From Bradyrhizobium sp. WSM471 (GTDB taxonomy: Bacteria > Pseudomonadota > Alphaproteobacteria > Rhizobiales > Xanthobacteraceae), in the NCBI RefSeq assembly GCF_000244915.1, contig NZ_CM001442.1, forward strand, positions 372,001-436,000: a stretch of DNA of 64,000 nucleotides, written 5' to 3'. Below, in pieces: positions 26,306 through 35,584 of the stretch (position 1 is the stretch's first letter; each line of letters begins with the position of its first letter). Under the pieces are notes generated by a model. It did no database searches, had not been told where the DNA came from, and was given only the letters and a program-made list of their open reading frames with translations. The position numbers were made by a program, and so were the translations under genes.

Positions 26306-27853
26306 TCATTTCTTCTTGCCGGGGAAACCGCCGAGGCCCGGCAGCATCGGCTTGCCGCTCAGTCCGGTCAGGCCCGGAACGTTCGGCAGACCCTGGCGCA
26401 GCCCGGGAGGCAAATCCTTCGGCAGGTTGGGCAGACCTTGTCCGCCGCCACCCTGCATCTTCTCCTGCAGCGCCTTCATCTCTTCCGGCGACGGCGGCTT
26501 CATGCCACCGCCAAAGCCCATGGCCTGCGCGATGCCGGCGAGCGGACCGCGCTTGCCCGAGCCCATGGCCTTCATCATGTCGGCCATGTTCCGGTGCATC
26601 TTGAGCAGCTTGTTGACCTGCTCGACGCTCTGGCCGGAACCCGCGGCGATGCGCTTCTTGCGGCTGGCCTTGAGCAGATCGGGATGACGGCGCTCGTCGC
26701 GCGTCATGGAATCGATCACCGCGACCTGACGCTTCAAGATCTTGTCGTCGATGCCGGCGGCCGCGATCTGGTTCTTCATCTTGGCGATGCCGGGCATCAT
26801 GCCCATCAGCCCGCTGATGCCGCCCATGTTGGCCATCTGCGACAGCTGCTCGCGCATGTCGTTGAGGTCGAACTGACCCTTGCGCATCCGCTCGGCGGTG
26901 CGCGCGGCCTTTTCGGCGTCGATGTTGGCGGCCGCGCGTTCGACCAGCGACACCACGTCGCCCATGCCGAGGATGCGCCCCGCAATTCGGTCGGGATGGA
27001 AATCCTCCAGCGCATCGGTCTTTTCGCCGGTGCCGAGCAGTTTGATCGGCTTGCCGGTCACCGCGCGCATCGACAGCGCGGCGCCGCCGCGGCCGTCGCC
27101 GTCGACTCGGGTCAGCACGATGCCGGTGAGGCCGACGCGCTCGTCGAAGGCGCGGGCGAGATTGACGGCGTCCTGGCCGGTGAGGCTGTCTGCCACCAGC
27201 AGCACTTCATGCGGATTGGCGGCGGCTTTGATGGCCGCCGCTTCCGCCATCATCTCCTCGTCGAGCGTGGTGCGGCCGGCGGTGTCGAGCAGCACGACGT
27301 CGTAGCCGCCGAGCTTGCCGGCCTCCAGCGCGCGTTTCGCGATTTGGGCCGGCTGCTGGCCGGCGACGATCGGCAGTGTCGGAATGTCGAGGTCGCGGCC
27401 CAGGACGGCCAGCTGCTCCATCGCCGCGGGACGGTAGATGTCGAGCGAGGCCATCAGCACCTTGCGCTTGTCGCGCTGGACCATGCGACGGGCAAGCTTT
27501 GCGGTGGTGGTGGTTTTGCCGGAGCCTTGCAGGCCGACCATCATGATCGGCACCGGCGGCACGGAATTGATGTCGATGGTCTGGCTTTCGGCGCCGAGCG
27601 TGTTGATCAGCTCGTCATGGACGATCTTGACCACCATCTGGCCTGGCGTCACCGACTTGACGACGGTGGCGCCGATGGCCTGCTCGCGGACCCGCTCGGT
27701 GAAGCTGCGCACCACCTCTAACGCGACGTCGGCTTCCAGCAGCGCACGGCGCACCTCGCGCATCGCGGCGTCGACGTCCTTTTCGGTCAGCGCACCGCGC
27801 CCCGTCAGACGATCGAGAATGCCGCCAAGCCGTTCCGACAGATTGTCGAACAA
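26306..27853 (-). CDS. ffh: Signal recognition particle protein Ffh
   Basis: GTPase that binds signal sequences of nascent membrane proteins and 4.5S RNA and docks to FtsY. The 515-residue protein has the N domain (1-90), the G domain with P-loop GLQGSGKT at 107-114, DTAGR near 185-190 and TRVDGDGRGG near 246-255, and the Met-rich M domain (about 310-440, MANMGGISGLMGMMPG). The C-terminus is an unusually long Gly/Pro-rich tail (QGGGGQGLPNLPKDLPPGLRQ) common in Bradyrhizobium. First gene of the cluster. The receptor FtsY is at 35585. Confidence 0.98.
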   Translation of the reverse strand: MFDNLSERLGGILDRLTGRGALTEKDVDAAMREVRRALLEADVALEVVRSFTERVREQAIGATVVKSVTPGQMVVKIVHDELINTLGAESQTIDINSVPPVPIMMVGLQGSGKTTTTAKLARRMVQRDKRKVLMASLDIYRPAAMEQLAVLGRDLDIPTLPIVAGQQPAQIAKRALEAGKLGGYDVVLLDTAGRTTLDEEMMAEAAAIKAAANPHEVLLVADSLTGQDAVNLARAFDERVGLTGIVLTRVDGDGRGGAALSMRAVTGKPIKLLGTGEKTDALEDFHPDRIAGRILGMGDVVSLVERAAANIDAEKAARTAERMRKGQFDLNDMREQLSQMANMGGISGLMGMMPGIAKMKNQIAAAGIDDKILKRQVAVIDSMTRDERRHPDLLKASRKKRIAAGSGQSVEQVNKLLKMHRNMADMMKAMGSGKRGPLAGIAQAMGFGGGMKPPSPEEMKALQEKMQGGGGQGLPNLPKDLPPGLRQGLPNVPGLTGLSGKPMLPGLGGFPGKKK

Positions 27854-28298
27854 TGCCGTTGTCCCTTGTCCTGCCTAAGCAGGGTTGCCGTATTCACCGT
27901 CGTCATGCCCCGGCTTGACCGGGGCATCCAGTACGCCGCGGCGCGTCGGCTCAAGCCGAGCTGCCTCTGGAATACTGGATCCCCCGCCTTCGCGGGGGAT
28001 GACACCTTCGCGAAGCGATCTTCCAAACACCTTTACGCCCGAGGGCGCATCGCGCTGTCGGGCGTTGGCCTCTGGCCTCTGGGGCCAGTGGGCGGGTCGA
28101 AAAGAAAGCCTTTCCGAGAAAGTGGCCGGGTTAAACGCCGCTGCCGCCCGAAAGTCAAGGAAAGTTAGGATGGCTGGGGCGGCTTTGGAAGGCAAAGCCT
28201 TGAAAAGATGAACTTTCCGGCGGCGGGTTCCTTTTCCGCGGACCCCGCCCATATAGCGGTGATGCCTTACCGTCCCGACCATTCCTGAAGCCAGATCC
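27854..28298. other. 445-base divergent intergenic region between ffh and the MBL-fold gene
   Basis: It contains repeat R12 (27899-28005) and, beyond it, about 290 bases without a convincing gene or strong promoter match. Promoters of both ffh and the MBL-fold gene should lie here. Confidence 0.6.
27899..28005. repeat. Palindromic repeat R12 (type C)
   Basis: CGTCATGCCCCGGCTTGACC with the inverted GCGGGGGATGACA at the other end, and the inner ATCCAGTA / TACTGGAT pair. This pair recurs in R15 and R22. Confidence 0.85.
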
Positions 28299-29363
28299 GT
28301 GCCGATCACCCGCCGCCGCCTGTTCGGACTGCTCGCCGGTGCCGGCGCATTGGTCGGCGTGCCCTCCCTTTGGATGTCCCGCATGAAAACCTATGACGGC
28401 CCGGTCTCCGACCATTTCGACGGCCTGAACTTCTTCGATCCGGACGGCGTGCCGCCGAAATCGCTTCGTGAGGTCCTGCGCTGGCAATTTGGCGGCAAGC
28501 GGCAGCGCGCGAGCTGGCCGGATTGGGCGCCGAGCCCCCATGCAGACACCCCGCCGGACCGCGTCGACGGCGACAAGGTGCGGCTCTCGTTCGTCGGCCA
28601 CGCCAGCTGGCTGATCCAGACCGGCGGCCTCAACATTCTCGTCGATCCGGTCTGGTCGACGCGGGTCTCGCCCGTCAGCTTTGCCGGGCCGAAGCGGCAC
28701 AACGATCCCGGCATCGCCTTCGATCATTTGCCGAAGATCGATATCGTGCTGGTCTCGCACGGCCATTACGATCATCTCGACATGGCGACGCTGTCGCGAC
28801 TCGCCAAGAATTTTGCCCCGCGTGTGGTGACCCCGCTCGGCAACGACGTCACGATGCGCAGCACCGATGCGACGATCAAGGTGGACGCGTTCGACTGGCA
28901 CGATCGCGTCGAGCTCGGCGGCGGTATCGCCGTGACGCTGGTGCCGACCCGGCACTGGTCGGCGCGCGGCATGTTCGACCGCAACAAGGCGCTGTGGGCG
29001 AGTTTCGTGCTGGAGACGCCTGCGGGGAAAGTCTATGTCGTCTGCGATTCCGGCTATGGCGATGGCAGGCATTTCCGCCGCGTCGCCGAGAAGCACGGGC
29101 CGTTACGCCTGGCGATCCTCCCGATCGGCGCCTACGAGCCGCGCTGGTTCATGCGCGATCAGCACATGAACCCGGAAGACGCGGTGAAGGCGCTGGCGGA
29201 TTGCGGCGCGCAGGCCGCACTCGGGCATCACCACGGCACGTTTCAGCTGACAGATGAGGCAATCGATGCGCCAGCGAAGGCGCTGGTCGAGGCACTCGAT
29301 GCCGCGAAGGTGCCGCAGGAAAGATTTGTGGCGATGAAGCCGGGGCAGGTGATGGAGATTTAG
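28299..29363 (+). CDS. Tat-exported MBL-fold metallohydrolase (NAPE-PLD/UlaG-like)
   Basis: A 354-residue metallo-beta-lactamase-fold hydrolase. The N-terminus MPITRRRLFGLLAGAGALVGVPSLW is a twin-arginine signal. RLSFVGHASWLIQTGGLNILVDPVWS near 95-120 and the metal motif SHGHYDHLD near 153-161 (His154, His156, Asp158, His159) match the Lactamase_B_2 branch that includes NAPE-phospholipase D-like enzymes; the C-terminal PEDAVKALADCGAQAALGHHHGTF supports this. A periplasmic phosphodiesterase or lipid hydrolase is plausible but unproven. The start is GTG at 28299; no upstream ATG fits. Confidence 0.87.
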   Translation: MPITRRRLFGLLAGAGALVGVPSLWMSRMKTYDGPVSDHFDGLNFFDPDGVPPKSLREVLRWQFGGKRQRASWPDWAPSPHADTPPDRVDGDKVRLSFVGHASWLIQTGGLNILVDPVWSTRVSPVSFAGPKRHNDPGIAFDHLPKIDIVLVSHGHYDHLDMATLSRLAKNFAPRVVTPLGNDVTMRSTDATIKVDAFDWHDRVELGGGIAVTLVPTRHWSARGMFDRNKALWASFVLETPAGKVYVVCDSGYGDGRHFRRVAEKHGPLRLAILPIGAYEPRWFMRDQHMNPEDAVKALADCGAQAALGHHHGTFQLTDEAIDAPAKALVEALDAAKVPQERFVAMKPGQVMEI

Positions 29364-29423
29364 CTTCGTCGTCGCTGCTAACACCTTCGCCGGGACGACA
29401 TGGAGTCTGTCGCGGCACCTGCC

Positions 29424-30146
29424 CTACTGCTCTTTCGCCTTGATCGCCCAGCTCACATTCACCGTCACCGCCAGCGTTTCCTCGCCCGGCGCAACGGCCG
29501 CGCCGCCCGCGGCCATGGGTGCTGCGGCCATGCGTCCCTTGAACAGCGGCATCGGGGCGCCGCCTTCGGACACGCTGAGCGGCGCGCCCAGCGTGACGCC
29601 GGTGGCCCTGGCGTAGATCTCCGCTTTGCGGCGGGCGTCTGCGACAGCCTTCTCTCGGGCATCGTCGAGCAATTTCGAGGCCTGCGTCACTTCGAAGGAG
29701 ATGTTGCCGATATCGTTGGCGCCGGCGCCGACCAGCGTGTCGATGATGGCGGCGACCTTGGTCACGTCGCGGATCTTCACGGTGACGCGGTTTGAGGCGC
29801 GGAAGCCGACCACCGGCGAGGCGCCGGTGGATTTGTTCTGGCCGTATTGCGGCTGCAGCGACAGCCGCGAGGTCTGGTAATCCTTCTCGTCAATGCCTGC
29901 GCCCTTTAGCGCCAGCAGCACCTTGCCCATCGCGGCGTTGTTGGCGTCGGAAGCTTCCTTCGCAGACTTGGCGTCGTTGGCGACGCCGGCGTCGATCTGC
30001 GCCAGATCAGGCGCGGCGGAGATGGTGGCCTCGCCGCTCACCGAAATCGCGGACGGAAAATCGTCGGCGAGCGCGGGCGTTGCCAGCAGTGCGGCGGCAA
30101 AGGACGTAACAAGGGAGGTCATCAAAAGGCTGGCAGGCTTTTTCAT
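29424..30146 (-). CDS. Exported SIMPL-domain protein (DUF541)
   Basis: A 240-residue periplasmic or outer-membrane-associated protein. A signal peptide (MKKPASLLMTSLVTSFAAALLATPALA) is followed by the SIMPL/DUF541 domain: SVSGEATISAAPDLAQIDAGV near 35-55, YQTSRLSLQPQY, and RKAEIYARATGVTLGAPLSVSEG near 176-198. The function of SIMPL proteins is poorly known (links to oxidative stress are reported for some). The ATG at 30146 is five bases after the stop of the GyrI-like gene, so the two form an operon; a GTG three codons upstream is possible. Confidence 0.87.
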   Translation of the reverse strand: MKKPASLLMTSLVTSFAAALLATPALADDFPSAISVSGEATISAAPDLAQIDAGVANDAKSAKEASDANNAAMGKVLLALKGAGIDEKDYQTSRLSLQPQYGQNKSTGASPVVGFRASNRVTVKIRDVTKVAAIIDTLVGAGANDIGNISFEVTQASKLLDDAREKAVADARRKAEIYARATGVTLGAPLSVSEGGAPMPLFKGRMAAAPMAAGGAAVAPGEETLAVTVNVSWAIKAKEQ

Positions 30147-30151
30147 CGGTC

Positions 30152-30925
30152 TCACTTCAGCGGCACGAATACATTGATCACGAGCTTGTCCTCGGCCGTC
30201 TTCAGGGGATCGGTGAGGTACTCCTCGATGAAGGTGTCTTTGGCTTCCAGCTTCTTGTCGTCGAGGTGATTGGTGATCGCCTCATAGGTGTTGTCCATGT
30301 TGTCGTAGGAGCCGCGATGGACGAATTTCAAGGCCTTGCCTTCCGGCGATTTGCCGACGCTCATGTCCTTGGGCAGGTTCTTCGGGTCCTGCTCGACCGG
30401 GATCTCGGCAAGGAAGGTGAAGCCGGTATCGTCGGTCGAGGTGTAGACGATCATCGAATTGCCGGCGGGCTTGATGCCCTGCTTGTCCAGAAGTGTGTTC
30501 AGCGCCTTGAACGCGTCGATCAGCGTGTCGAAGGCCGAGTCCCAATTGGCAGTGCCCTTGACCATCACGACCTTCTTGGGCTCGAGCGTGGTTTCCTGGC
30601 CGAAGGGATCGGCCGTCTGCACGGGAGCCGGCGTCGCGGCGGCGGCCGGGGGTGGAGTGGCCGGGCTGGGTGAGGCACTGGCGGCGGGCGAGGGCGAGGT
30701 TACAGGGGACGTGGCAGGGCTTGGCGAGGCGCTGGCCGCCGGCGATGGCGTGGCCACGGGTGCGGCACTTGCCGCCGGGGCGGGCGAAGCCGAGGGGGCC
30801 GGCGAGGGGCTCGCTGATGCGGCCGGTGCCGGGCTCGGCGTTTGGGCCAGCGTGGCGGACAGACCAAACGACAAGGCCGCTGCCGGGATCAGCGCGGCCA
30901 AAGCGAGACGACGAAACCTGAACAT
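30152..30925 (-). CDS. Exported GyrI-like (AraC effector-binding type) domain protein with Pro/Ala/Ser linker
   Basis: A 257-residue protein: signal peptide (1-27, cleaving after ATLA), a 75-residue linker made almost only of Pro, Ala, Ser and Thr (about 29-103), then a GyrI-like/SOUL-type domain of about 150 residues (VMVKGTANWDSAFDTLIDAFKALNT; GNSMIVYTSTDDTGFTFLAEIPV; ALKFVHRGSYDNMDNTYEAI; EYLTDPLKTAEDKLVINVFVPLK). Cytoplasmic relatives bind small ligands; here the domain seems to act in the periplasm on a flexible tether. GGGGAG precedes the ATG. Coexpressed with the SIMPL gene 5 bases downstream. Confidence 0.85.
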   Translation of the reverse strand: MFRFRRLALAALIPAAALSFGLSATLAQTPSPAPAASASPSPAPSASPAPAASAAPVATPSPAASASPSPATSPVTSPSPAASASPSPATPPPAAAATPAPVQTADPFGQETTLEPKKVVMVKGTANWDSAFDTLIDAFKALNTLLDKQGIKPAGNSMIVYTSTDDTGFTFLAEIPVEQDPKNLPKDMSVGKSPEGKALKFVHRGSYDNMDNTYEAITNHLDDKKLEAKDTFIEEYLTDPLKTAEDKLVINVFVPLK

Positions 30926-31146
30926 TTTTATTCTCCCCAATAGCTTATCCGCCAAGGCCTTACGTCCCCGAGGCCTTAACCCGGCCGCATGTCCCGGATC
31001 GCGCGAATTTCGCGGTTCTAACACGCGAGCGCCGAATTCGTCCCATGACAGATGCGTCATGGCAGAGGTCTTGGCACTCGGCGGCAAATCACTGGCCAAG
31101 AGGGCCAAGGATCGCCATATAAGGCAGGCGAAATTCGGGAATTTTC

Positions 31147-32022
31147 ATGAGCGCGCTGGCCAACCACGCATTTGCCAAGATGAACGGCATCGGTAACGAG
31201 ATCGTCGTTGTCGACATGCGCGATTCCGCCTCAAAGGTGACCCCGGACGATGCCCGCGCGGTGGCATCGGCGCGTGGCGGCGTGCCCTACGACCAGCTCA
31301 TGGTGCTGCAGAAGCCGCGCTTCGACGGCACCGAAGCGTTCATCAGCATCTACAACAGTGACGGCTCCGAGGCCGGCGCCTGCGGCAACGGCATGCGCTG
31401 CGTGGTGCGGCGCGTTTTCGAGAAGACCGGCCAGAGCACGGCAACGTTCGAGACGGCCGCGGGCCTGCTCAACGCCTGGCAGGGTCCGGCGCCGGATCTT
31501 TATACGGTGGACATGGGCGCGCCAAAATTCGGCTGGCAGGACATTCCGCTCGACCAGGAATTCCGCGACACCCGCTACATCGAATTGCAGATCGGCCCGA
31601 TCGACAATCCGATCCTGCATTCGCCCTCGGTGGTCAGCATGGGCAATCCGCATGCGATCTTCTGGGTCGATGACGTCAACGCCTACGATCTCGAGCGTTT
31701 CGGTCCGCTGCTGGAAAACCATCCGATCTTCCCCGAGCGCGCCAACATCACGCTCGCCCATATCGTCGATCCCCAGCACATCACGATCCGCACCTGGGAG
31801 CGCGGCGCCGGCCTGACCAAGGCCTGCGGCTCGGCCGCTTGTGCCACGGCGGTTGCGGCCGCACGGCTGAAGCGCGCCGAGCGCAATGTCGAGATCACGC
31901 TGCCCGGCGGCAAGCTCGGCATCGAATGGCGCGAGCGCGACGATCACGTGCTGATGACGGGCACGGCGACCTTCGAATATGAAGGCAGTTTCGATCCGGC
32001 GCTGTTCGAGCCGGTCGGGTAA
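31147..32022 (+). CDS. dapF: Diaminopimelate epimerase
   Basis: Converts LL- to meso-diaminopimelate for lysine and peptidoglycan without a cofactor, using two cysteines. The 291-residue protein has both: Cys79 in [11 protein letters not shown] and Cys227 in [29 protein letters not shown] is the family start. The stop overlaps the start of mtaB by one base (TAATG), so they are coupled. It is divergent from the GyrI-like gene. Confidence 0.97.
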   Translation: MSALANHAFAKMNGIGNEIVVVDMRDSASKVTPDDARAVASARGGVPYDQLMVLQKPRFDGTEAFISIYNSDGSEAGACGNGMRCVVRRVFEKTGQSTATFETAAGLLNAWQGPAPDLYTVDMGAPKFGWQDIPLDQEFRDTRYIELQIGPIDNPILHSPSVVSMGNPHAIFWVDDVNAYDLERFGPLLENHPIFPERANITLAHIVDPQHITIRTWERGAGLTKACGSAACATAVAAARLKRAERNVEITLPGGKLGIEWRERDDHVLMTGTATFEYEGSFDPALFEPVG

Positions 32023-33275
32023 TGACCGTCGACATCGTCACCTTCGGCTGCCGCCTCAATGCCTTCGAGGCCGAGGTGATCCGCCGCGAGGCGGAAGGCG
32101 CGGGACTCTCCGACACCATCGTCATCAACAGCTGCGCCGTCACCAACGAGGCGGTGGCGCAGGCGAGGCAGTCGATCCGCAAATTGAAGCGCGAGCGGCC
32201 GGGAGCGCGCATCGTCGTCACCGGTTGCGCGGCGCAGACGCAAACCGGCATGTTTGCCGAGATGGCCGAAGTCGACCGCGTCGTCGGCAATGACGACAAG
32301 ATGCGGTCGTCTGCGTGGCGCGAGGCGCGTGCGGCGTTCGATCTCGGTGCGAGCGAAAAAATAGCCGTCAGCGACATCATGGCGGTGAAGGAGATGGCAC
32401 CGCATCTGATCGACGGCTTTGCGAGCGGCCTGCCGCGCGTTTTCGTCCAGGTGCAGAACGGCTGCGACCATCGCTGCACCTTCTGCATCATTCCCTATGG
32501 CCGCGGCAATTCGCGCTCGGTGCCGATGGGCGCCGTGGTCGATCAGGTCCGGGCATTGGCCGCGCGCGGCCATGCCGAGATCGTACTGACGGGCGTCGAC
32601 CTCACCAGTTACGGCGCTGACCTGCCGGGCACGCCGAAACTCGGCATGCTGACGAAGCAGATCTTGCGGCATGTGCCTGAGCTGAGGCGCCTGCGCATCT
32701 CTTCGATCGATTCGATCGAGGCGGATAGCGACCTGTTGGATGCCATCGCCGAGGATTCACGGTTGATGCCGCATCTGCACCTGTCGCTGCAGTCCGGCGA
32801 CGACATGATCTTGAAGCGCATGAAGCGGCGGCATACGCGCGGCGACGCCATCGCGTTCTGCGACCAGGTCCGCCGCCTGCGTCCGGACATCGCGTTCGGG
32901 GCCGATATCATCGCGGGCTTTCCGACCGAGACCGAGGCGATGTTCTCGCGTTCGCTCGATCTGGTCGAGGAATGCGGCCTGACGTTCCTCCACGTCTTCC
33001 CCTATTCGCCGCGTCCCGGCACGCCGGCCGCGCGAATGCCGCAGGTGACGGGTGGTGCAATCAAGGAGCGTGCGAAACGACTGCGCTCGGCCGGTGAGGC
33101 CGCGCTTCTGCAGCGGCTGCAAGCCGAGATCGGCGCCACGCGTGAGGTGCTGATCGAGAGCGAGGGTCAGGGACGGACGGAGCATTATCTGCCGGTGGCG
33201 ATTGCGGGCGAGCGTATAGGCAGTGTCGTGCCGCTGCGGATCGCCGGTCGTGATGGCGTGCGGCTGACGACGTAA
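32022..33275 (+). CDS. mtaB: tRNA t6A37 2-methylthiotransferase MtaB
   Basis: Radical-SAM enzyme adding a methylthio group to t6A37 of tRNA. The 417-residue protein has the three N-terminal cluster cysteines (Cys10 in TFGCRLN, Cys38 in NSCAVTN, Cys69 in TGCAAQ) and the radical-SAM CxxxCxxC motif CDHRCTFC (148-155); a TRAM-like C-terminus follows. The sequence TFGCRLNAFEAE and length are those of MtaB rather than MiaB or RimO. Start shared with the dapF stop; repeat R13 starts 30 bases after its end. Confidence 0.95.
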   Translation: MTVDIVTFGCRLNAFEAEVIRREAEGAGLSDTIVINSCAVTNEAVAQARQSIRKLKRERPGARIVVTGCAAQTQTGMFAEMAEVDRVVGNDDKMRSSAWREARAAFDLGASEKIAVSDIMAVKEMAPHLIDGFASGLPRVFVQVQNGCDHRCTFCIIPYGRGNSRSVPMGAVVDQVRALAARGHAEIVLTGVDLTSYGADLPGTPKLGMLTKQILRHVPELRRLRISSIDSIEADSDLLDAIAEDSRLMPHLHLSLQSGDDMILKRMKRRHTRGDAIAFCDQVRRLRPDIAFGADIIAGFPTETEAMFSRSLDLVEECGLTFLHVFPYSPRPGTPAARMPQVTGGAIKERAKRLRSAGEAALLQRLQAEIGATREVLIESEGQGRTEHYLPVAIAGERIGSVVPLRIAGRDGVRLTT

Positions 33276-33305
33276 TTTGCCGTCATTCCACAACTGCATC
33301 CCCAA

Positions 33306-33429
33306 CGTCGTCCTGGCGAAAGCCAGGATCCATTACCCCAAGGAGAGGTTGTTGCACGCAATTGCCAACTACAAGTCTTCGCCAAACTGAATTCGGTGGT
33401 TATGGGTCCTGGCTTTCGCCAGGACGACG
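33306..33429. repeat. Palindromic repeat R13 (type E)
   Basis: CGTCGTCCTGGCGAAAGCC is inverted as GGCTTTCGCCAGGACGACG. The interior shares AAGTCTTCGCCAAACT with R1 and GGTGGTTATGG with R10. It lies between convergent mtaB and the DUF2336 gene. Confidence 0.85.
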
Positions 33430-33462
33430 GCGGAGGGCGCAGCGCGGCCCAAAACGCATACC

Positions 33463-34572
33463 TTAAGACGCCCGCACCTGCCAGAACCGCAGCGTCCGCC
33501 GCGCATTCTCCGGGGTCATGCGCGCGTAATGGCTTTGAGCCCTTGCGATATCAGCCGGCTTCATCGCGCCGGTCGCAAAGCGGCTCTGAAGCACGGCGGC
33601 GGTGGTTTCCCAGCTGAGCTGCGCCGCCTTGCACGGCACCAACAGGCCGTCCTCGCGCAGGCTTTGCATCAGCGGGCGTATCACTTCGACGGTCGATCCC
33701 GACAATGCGGCCAATGCGGCCACCGCTTCTTCATAACGCCGCCGCGTGGCGAAGCCGAGCAGCGTCGCTTCGCTGAGCTGGCCGGCCGCCTTGAGGCCTG
33801 CGACGGCGCGCTTGGCACCTTCGAAATCGCGGACCCCCGACATCTCGCGCTCGACACCGACGGTGACGGCGGCGATCGCGGTCTGGATCTCCTCGAACAG
33901 GTGCGGCGGCGCGCGCGACAACAAGCGGGTCCGCACGGCGTCGCTCGCCGAGCGCAGCAATTGTCGGCGCAGGTCCGACGGCAGATCGACGCGGACGCCG
34001 ACGCTGACGGCGAGCTCGGGATCGGCCTCGGCCTGTCCGACAATGACGGCGAATCCGTTGCCGGAAACGCGTGCGCCGGGATTGGCGGCGAGCCGCCGGC
34101 TGACGCTGGGATAACGCCGCGCCAGCAATGCATCGGTGACGATCTCCTTCAGCCACCAGCGTCCGGCGACCGCGAGCAGATGCGGCTCGCCCTTGCTCGA
34201 TGCGATCTGCACCAGCGCGCCGTCATCAAGGCGCGCGGATTCCTGCAGCACGGGACCGGCGATGCGGATTTCGTCATTGTTGGCGAGGCGGCGAATGACC
34301 GACGGCGGTGCCTGCGCGATCGGCGCGAGCTGCGCGCTGATCTCGGCGAGCGCTACGCGCGCACCCATGTCGGCGATGGCGCGGAGCTCGATGGTGCCGA
34401 TCAGGCGATCGAGCACGTCGTCGAACAGTGCGATCTGCTCGTCGTCGAAACTGCCGGCGGAGGACAGGAACAGGTCGGTGACGCGGCGGGCGGTTGCCAG
34501 GCCCTTTTCCGCCGAGCCAGTCCGAAGCGCGGACTCGACCTCGTCGATGATCGATAGTTCGGCCGTGGACAT
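33463..34572 (-). CDS. DUF2336 domain-containing protein
   Basis: A 369-residue cytoplasmic protein of the DUF2336 family, which is mostly alphaproteobacterial and of unknown function. It is largely alpha-helical, with HEAT-like short helices: FDDVLDRLIGTIELRAIADMGARVALAEISAQLAPIAQAPPSVIRRLANNDEIRIAGPVL is the typical conserved front. There are no catalytic motifs, signal peptide or membrane helix. The ATG at 34572 has GGACGAG upstream; a TTG 17 codons earlier is less likely. Confidence 0.85.
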   Translation of the reverse strand: MSTAELSIIDEVESALRTGSAEKGLATARRVTDLFLSSAGSFDDEQIALFDDVLDRLIGTIELRAIADMGARVALAEISAQLAPIAQAPPSVIRRLANNDEIRIAGPVLQESARLDDGALVQIASSKGEPHLLAVAGRWWLKEIVTDALLARRYPSVSRRLAANPGARVSGNGFAVIVGQAEADPELAVSVGVRVDLPSDLRRQLLRSASDAVRTRLLSRAPPHLFEEIQTAIAAVTVGVEREMSGVRDFEGAKRAVAGLKAAGQLSEATLLGFATRRRYEEAVAALAALSGSTVEVIRPLMQSLREDGLLVPCKAAQLSWETTAAVLQSRFATGAMKPADIARAQSHYARMTPENARRTLRFWQVRAS

Positions 34573-34684
34573 GACGCGCAGCTCGTCCTGAGCAGATTGA
34601 CGGAAGCTTGTTCTAAGCAACAATTATCATTAGCGACGAGCACTGAACGTTTCGTAAACTATAGGGAGCGTGGCGGGCACTGTT

Positions 34685-34792
34685 CCTCATCCTGGGGAGC
34701 CCGCGAAGCGGGCGTCTCGAAGGATGGCCGCGAGCGAGATGCGGGCCTTTCATGGTTCGAGACGGCGCTGACGCGCCTCCTCACCATGAGGG
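34685..34792. repeat. Palindromic repeat R14 (type D)
   Basis: CCTCATCCTGGGGAGCCCGC is inverted as GCCTCCTCACCATGAGGG, with CGTCTCGAAGGATGG and CATGGTTCGAGACG inside. It is 113 bases upstream of the DUF2336 start and just after the RluA-family stop. Confidence 0.8.
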
Positions 34793-34804
34793 CGAGCAGT
34801 TGGG

Positions 34805-35512
34805 CTACTCCCCGTTCCACCCGCAGGCGCGGAGCCGCTCGTGCATGTGGGGCGGGGCCGGCGCCACCACGCGGACCGGCTCCTTGTTGCGGGAGATCGG
34901 CACCACGATCTCGCGGGAATGCAGGTGCAGCTTCGGCTCGCCGAAGCGCGGGCCGTTGCCGTAAATGTTATCGCCGAAGATCGGCCAGCCGGTCGCGGAC
35001 GCATGCACCCGCAATTGATGGGTCCGCCCGGTCACCGGTTCCATGGCGAGCCAGGTCAGGCCGCCGCCCCGGCCCATCACCTTCCAGTTTGTGATGGCCT
35101 TCTGGCCCTCCGGGTCCGGCTTCTGCCACCAGCCGCGTTCGGCATTGAGCCGGCCGAGCGGCATATCGATGGTGCCTTCCTCCTCAGTGGGGCCGCCCTC
35201 GACGATGGTCCAGTAGGTCTTGCCGATCTTGCCATGCTTGAACAGCAGGCCGAGCGAGGCCGTCGCCTTGCGATGGCGGCCGAGCACGAGGCAACCGGAA
35301 GTGTCCTTGTCCAGCCGGTGGGCCAGCACCGGCGGCCGCGGCAGGCCGAAACGGAGTGCGTCGAAGGAAGTTTCCAGATTGGCGCCGCCCTTGGGACCGC
35401 GATGCACCGGCAGGCCGGCCGGCTTGTCGATGACCAGCATCAATCCGTCGCGATGGAGCACGCGCGCGAGGATTTCATCGGCGGTCAATTCGGGAACATC
35501 GAGCAATTGCAA
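34805..35512 (-). CDS. RluA-family pseudouridine synthase
   Basis: Isomerises uridine to pseudouridine in RNA. The 235-residue protein has the family catalytic motif HRLDKDTSGCLVLG near 65-78 with Asp68, DKPAGLPVHRG near 29-39 and GRTHQLRVHASATGWPIFGD near 162-181. There is no S4 domain, so it is closer to RluA/TruC-size enzymes; the exact RNA target (rRNA or tRNA) is not clear. Only a TTG start (35510-35512) fits because an in-frame stop lies ten codons upstream; it lies within the first of three AGACTTTCG repeats. Confidence 0.88.
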   Translation of the reverse strand: MQLLDVPELTADEILARVLHRDGLMLVIDKPAGLPVHRGPKGGANLETSFDALRFGLPRPPVLAHRLDKDTSGCLVLGRHRKATASLGLLFKHGKIGKTYWTIVEGGPTEEEGTIDMPLGRLNAERGWWQKPDPEGQKAITNWKVMGRGGGLTWLAMEPVTGRTHQLRVHASATGWPIFGDNIYGNGPRFGEPKLHLHSREIVVPISRNKEPVRVVAPAPPHMHERLRACGWNGE

Positions 35513-35551
35513 GACTTTCGTTCTCGGCGAGACTTTCGGTCAAGACTTTCG
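35511..35551. promoter_or_regulatory. Three direct copies of (A/G)AGACTTTCG between rluA-like and ftsY starts
   Basis: Copies at 35511-35520, 35529-35538 and 35542-35551 (spacings 18 and 13). They fill the short 72-base gap between the divergent genes. They could be regulator sites or a slippage product; no known motif matches. Confidence 0.3.
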
Positions 35552-35584
35552 TTTGGGAGCCGGAACGGCTAACACACCGCCACC

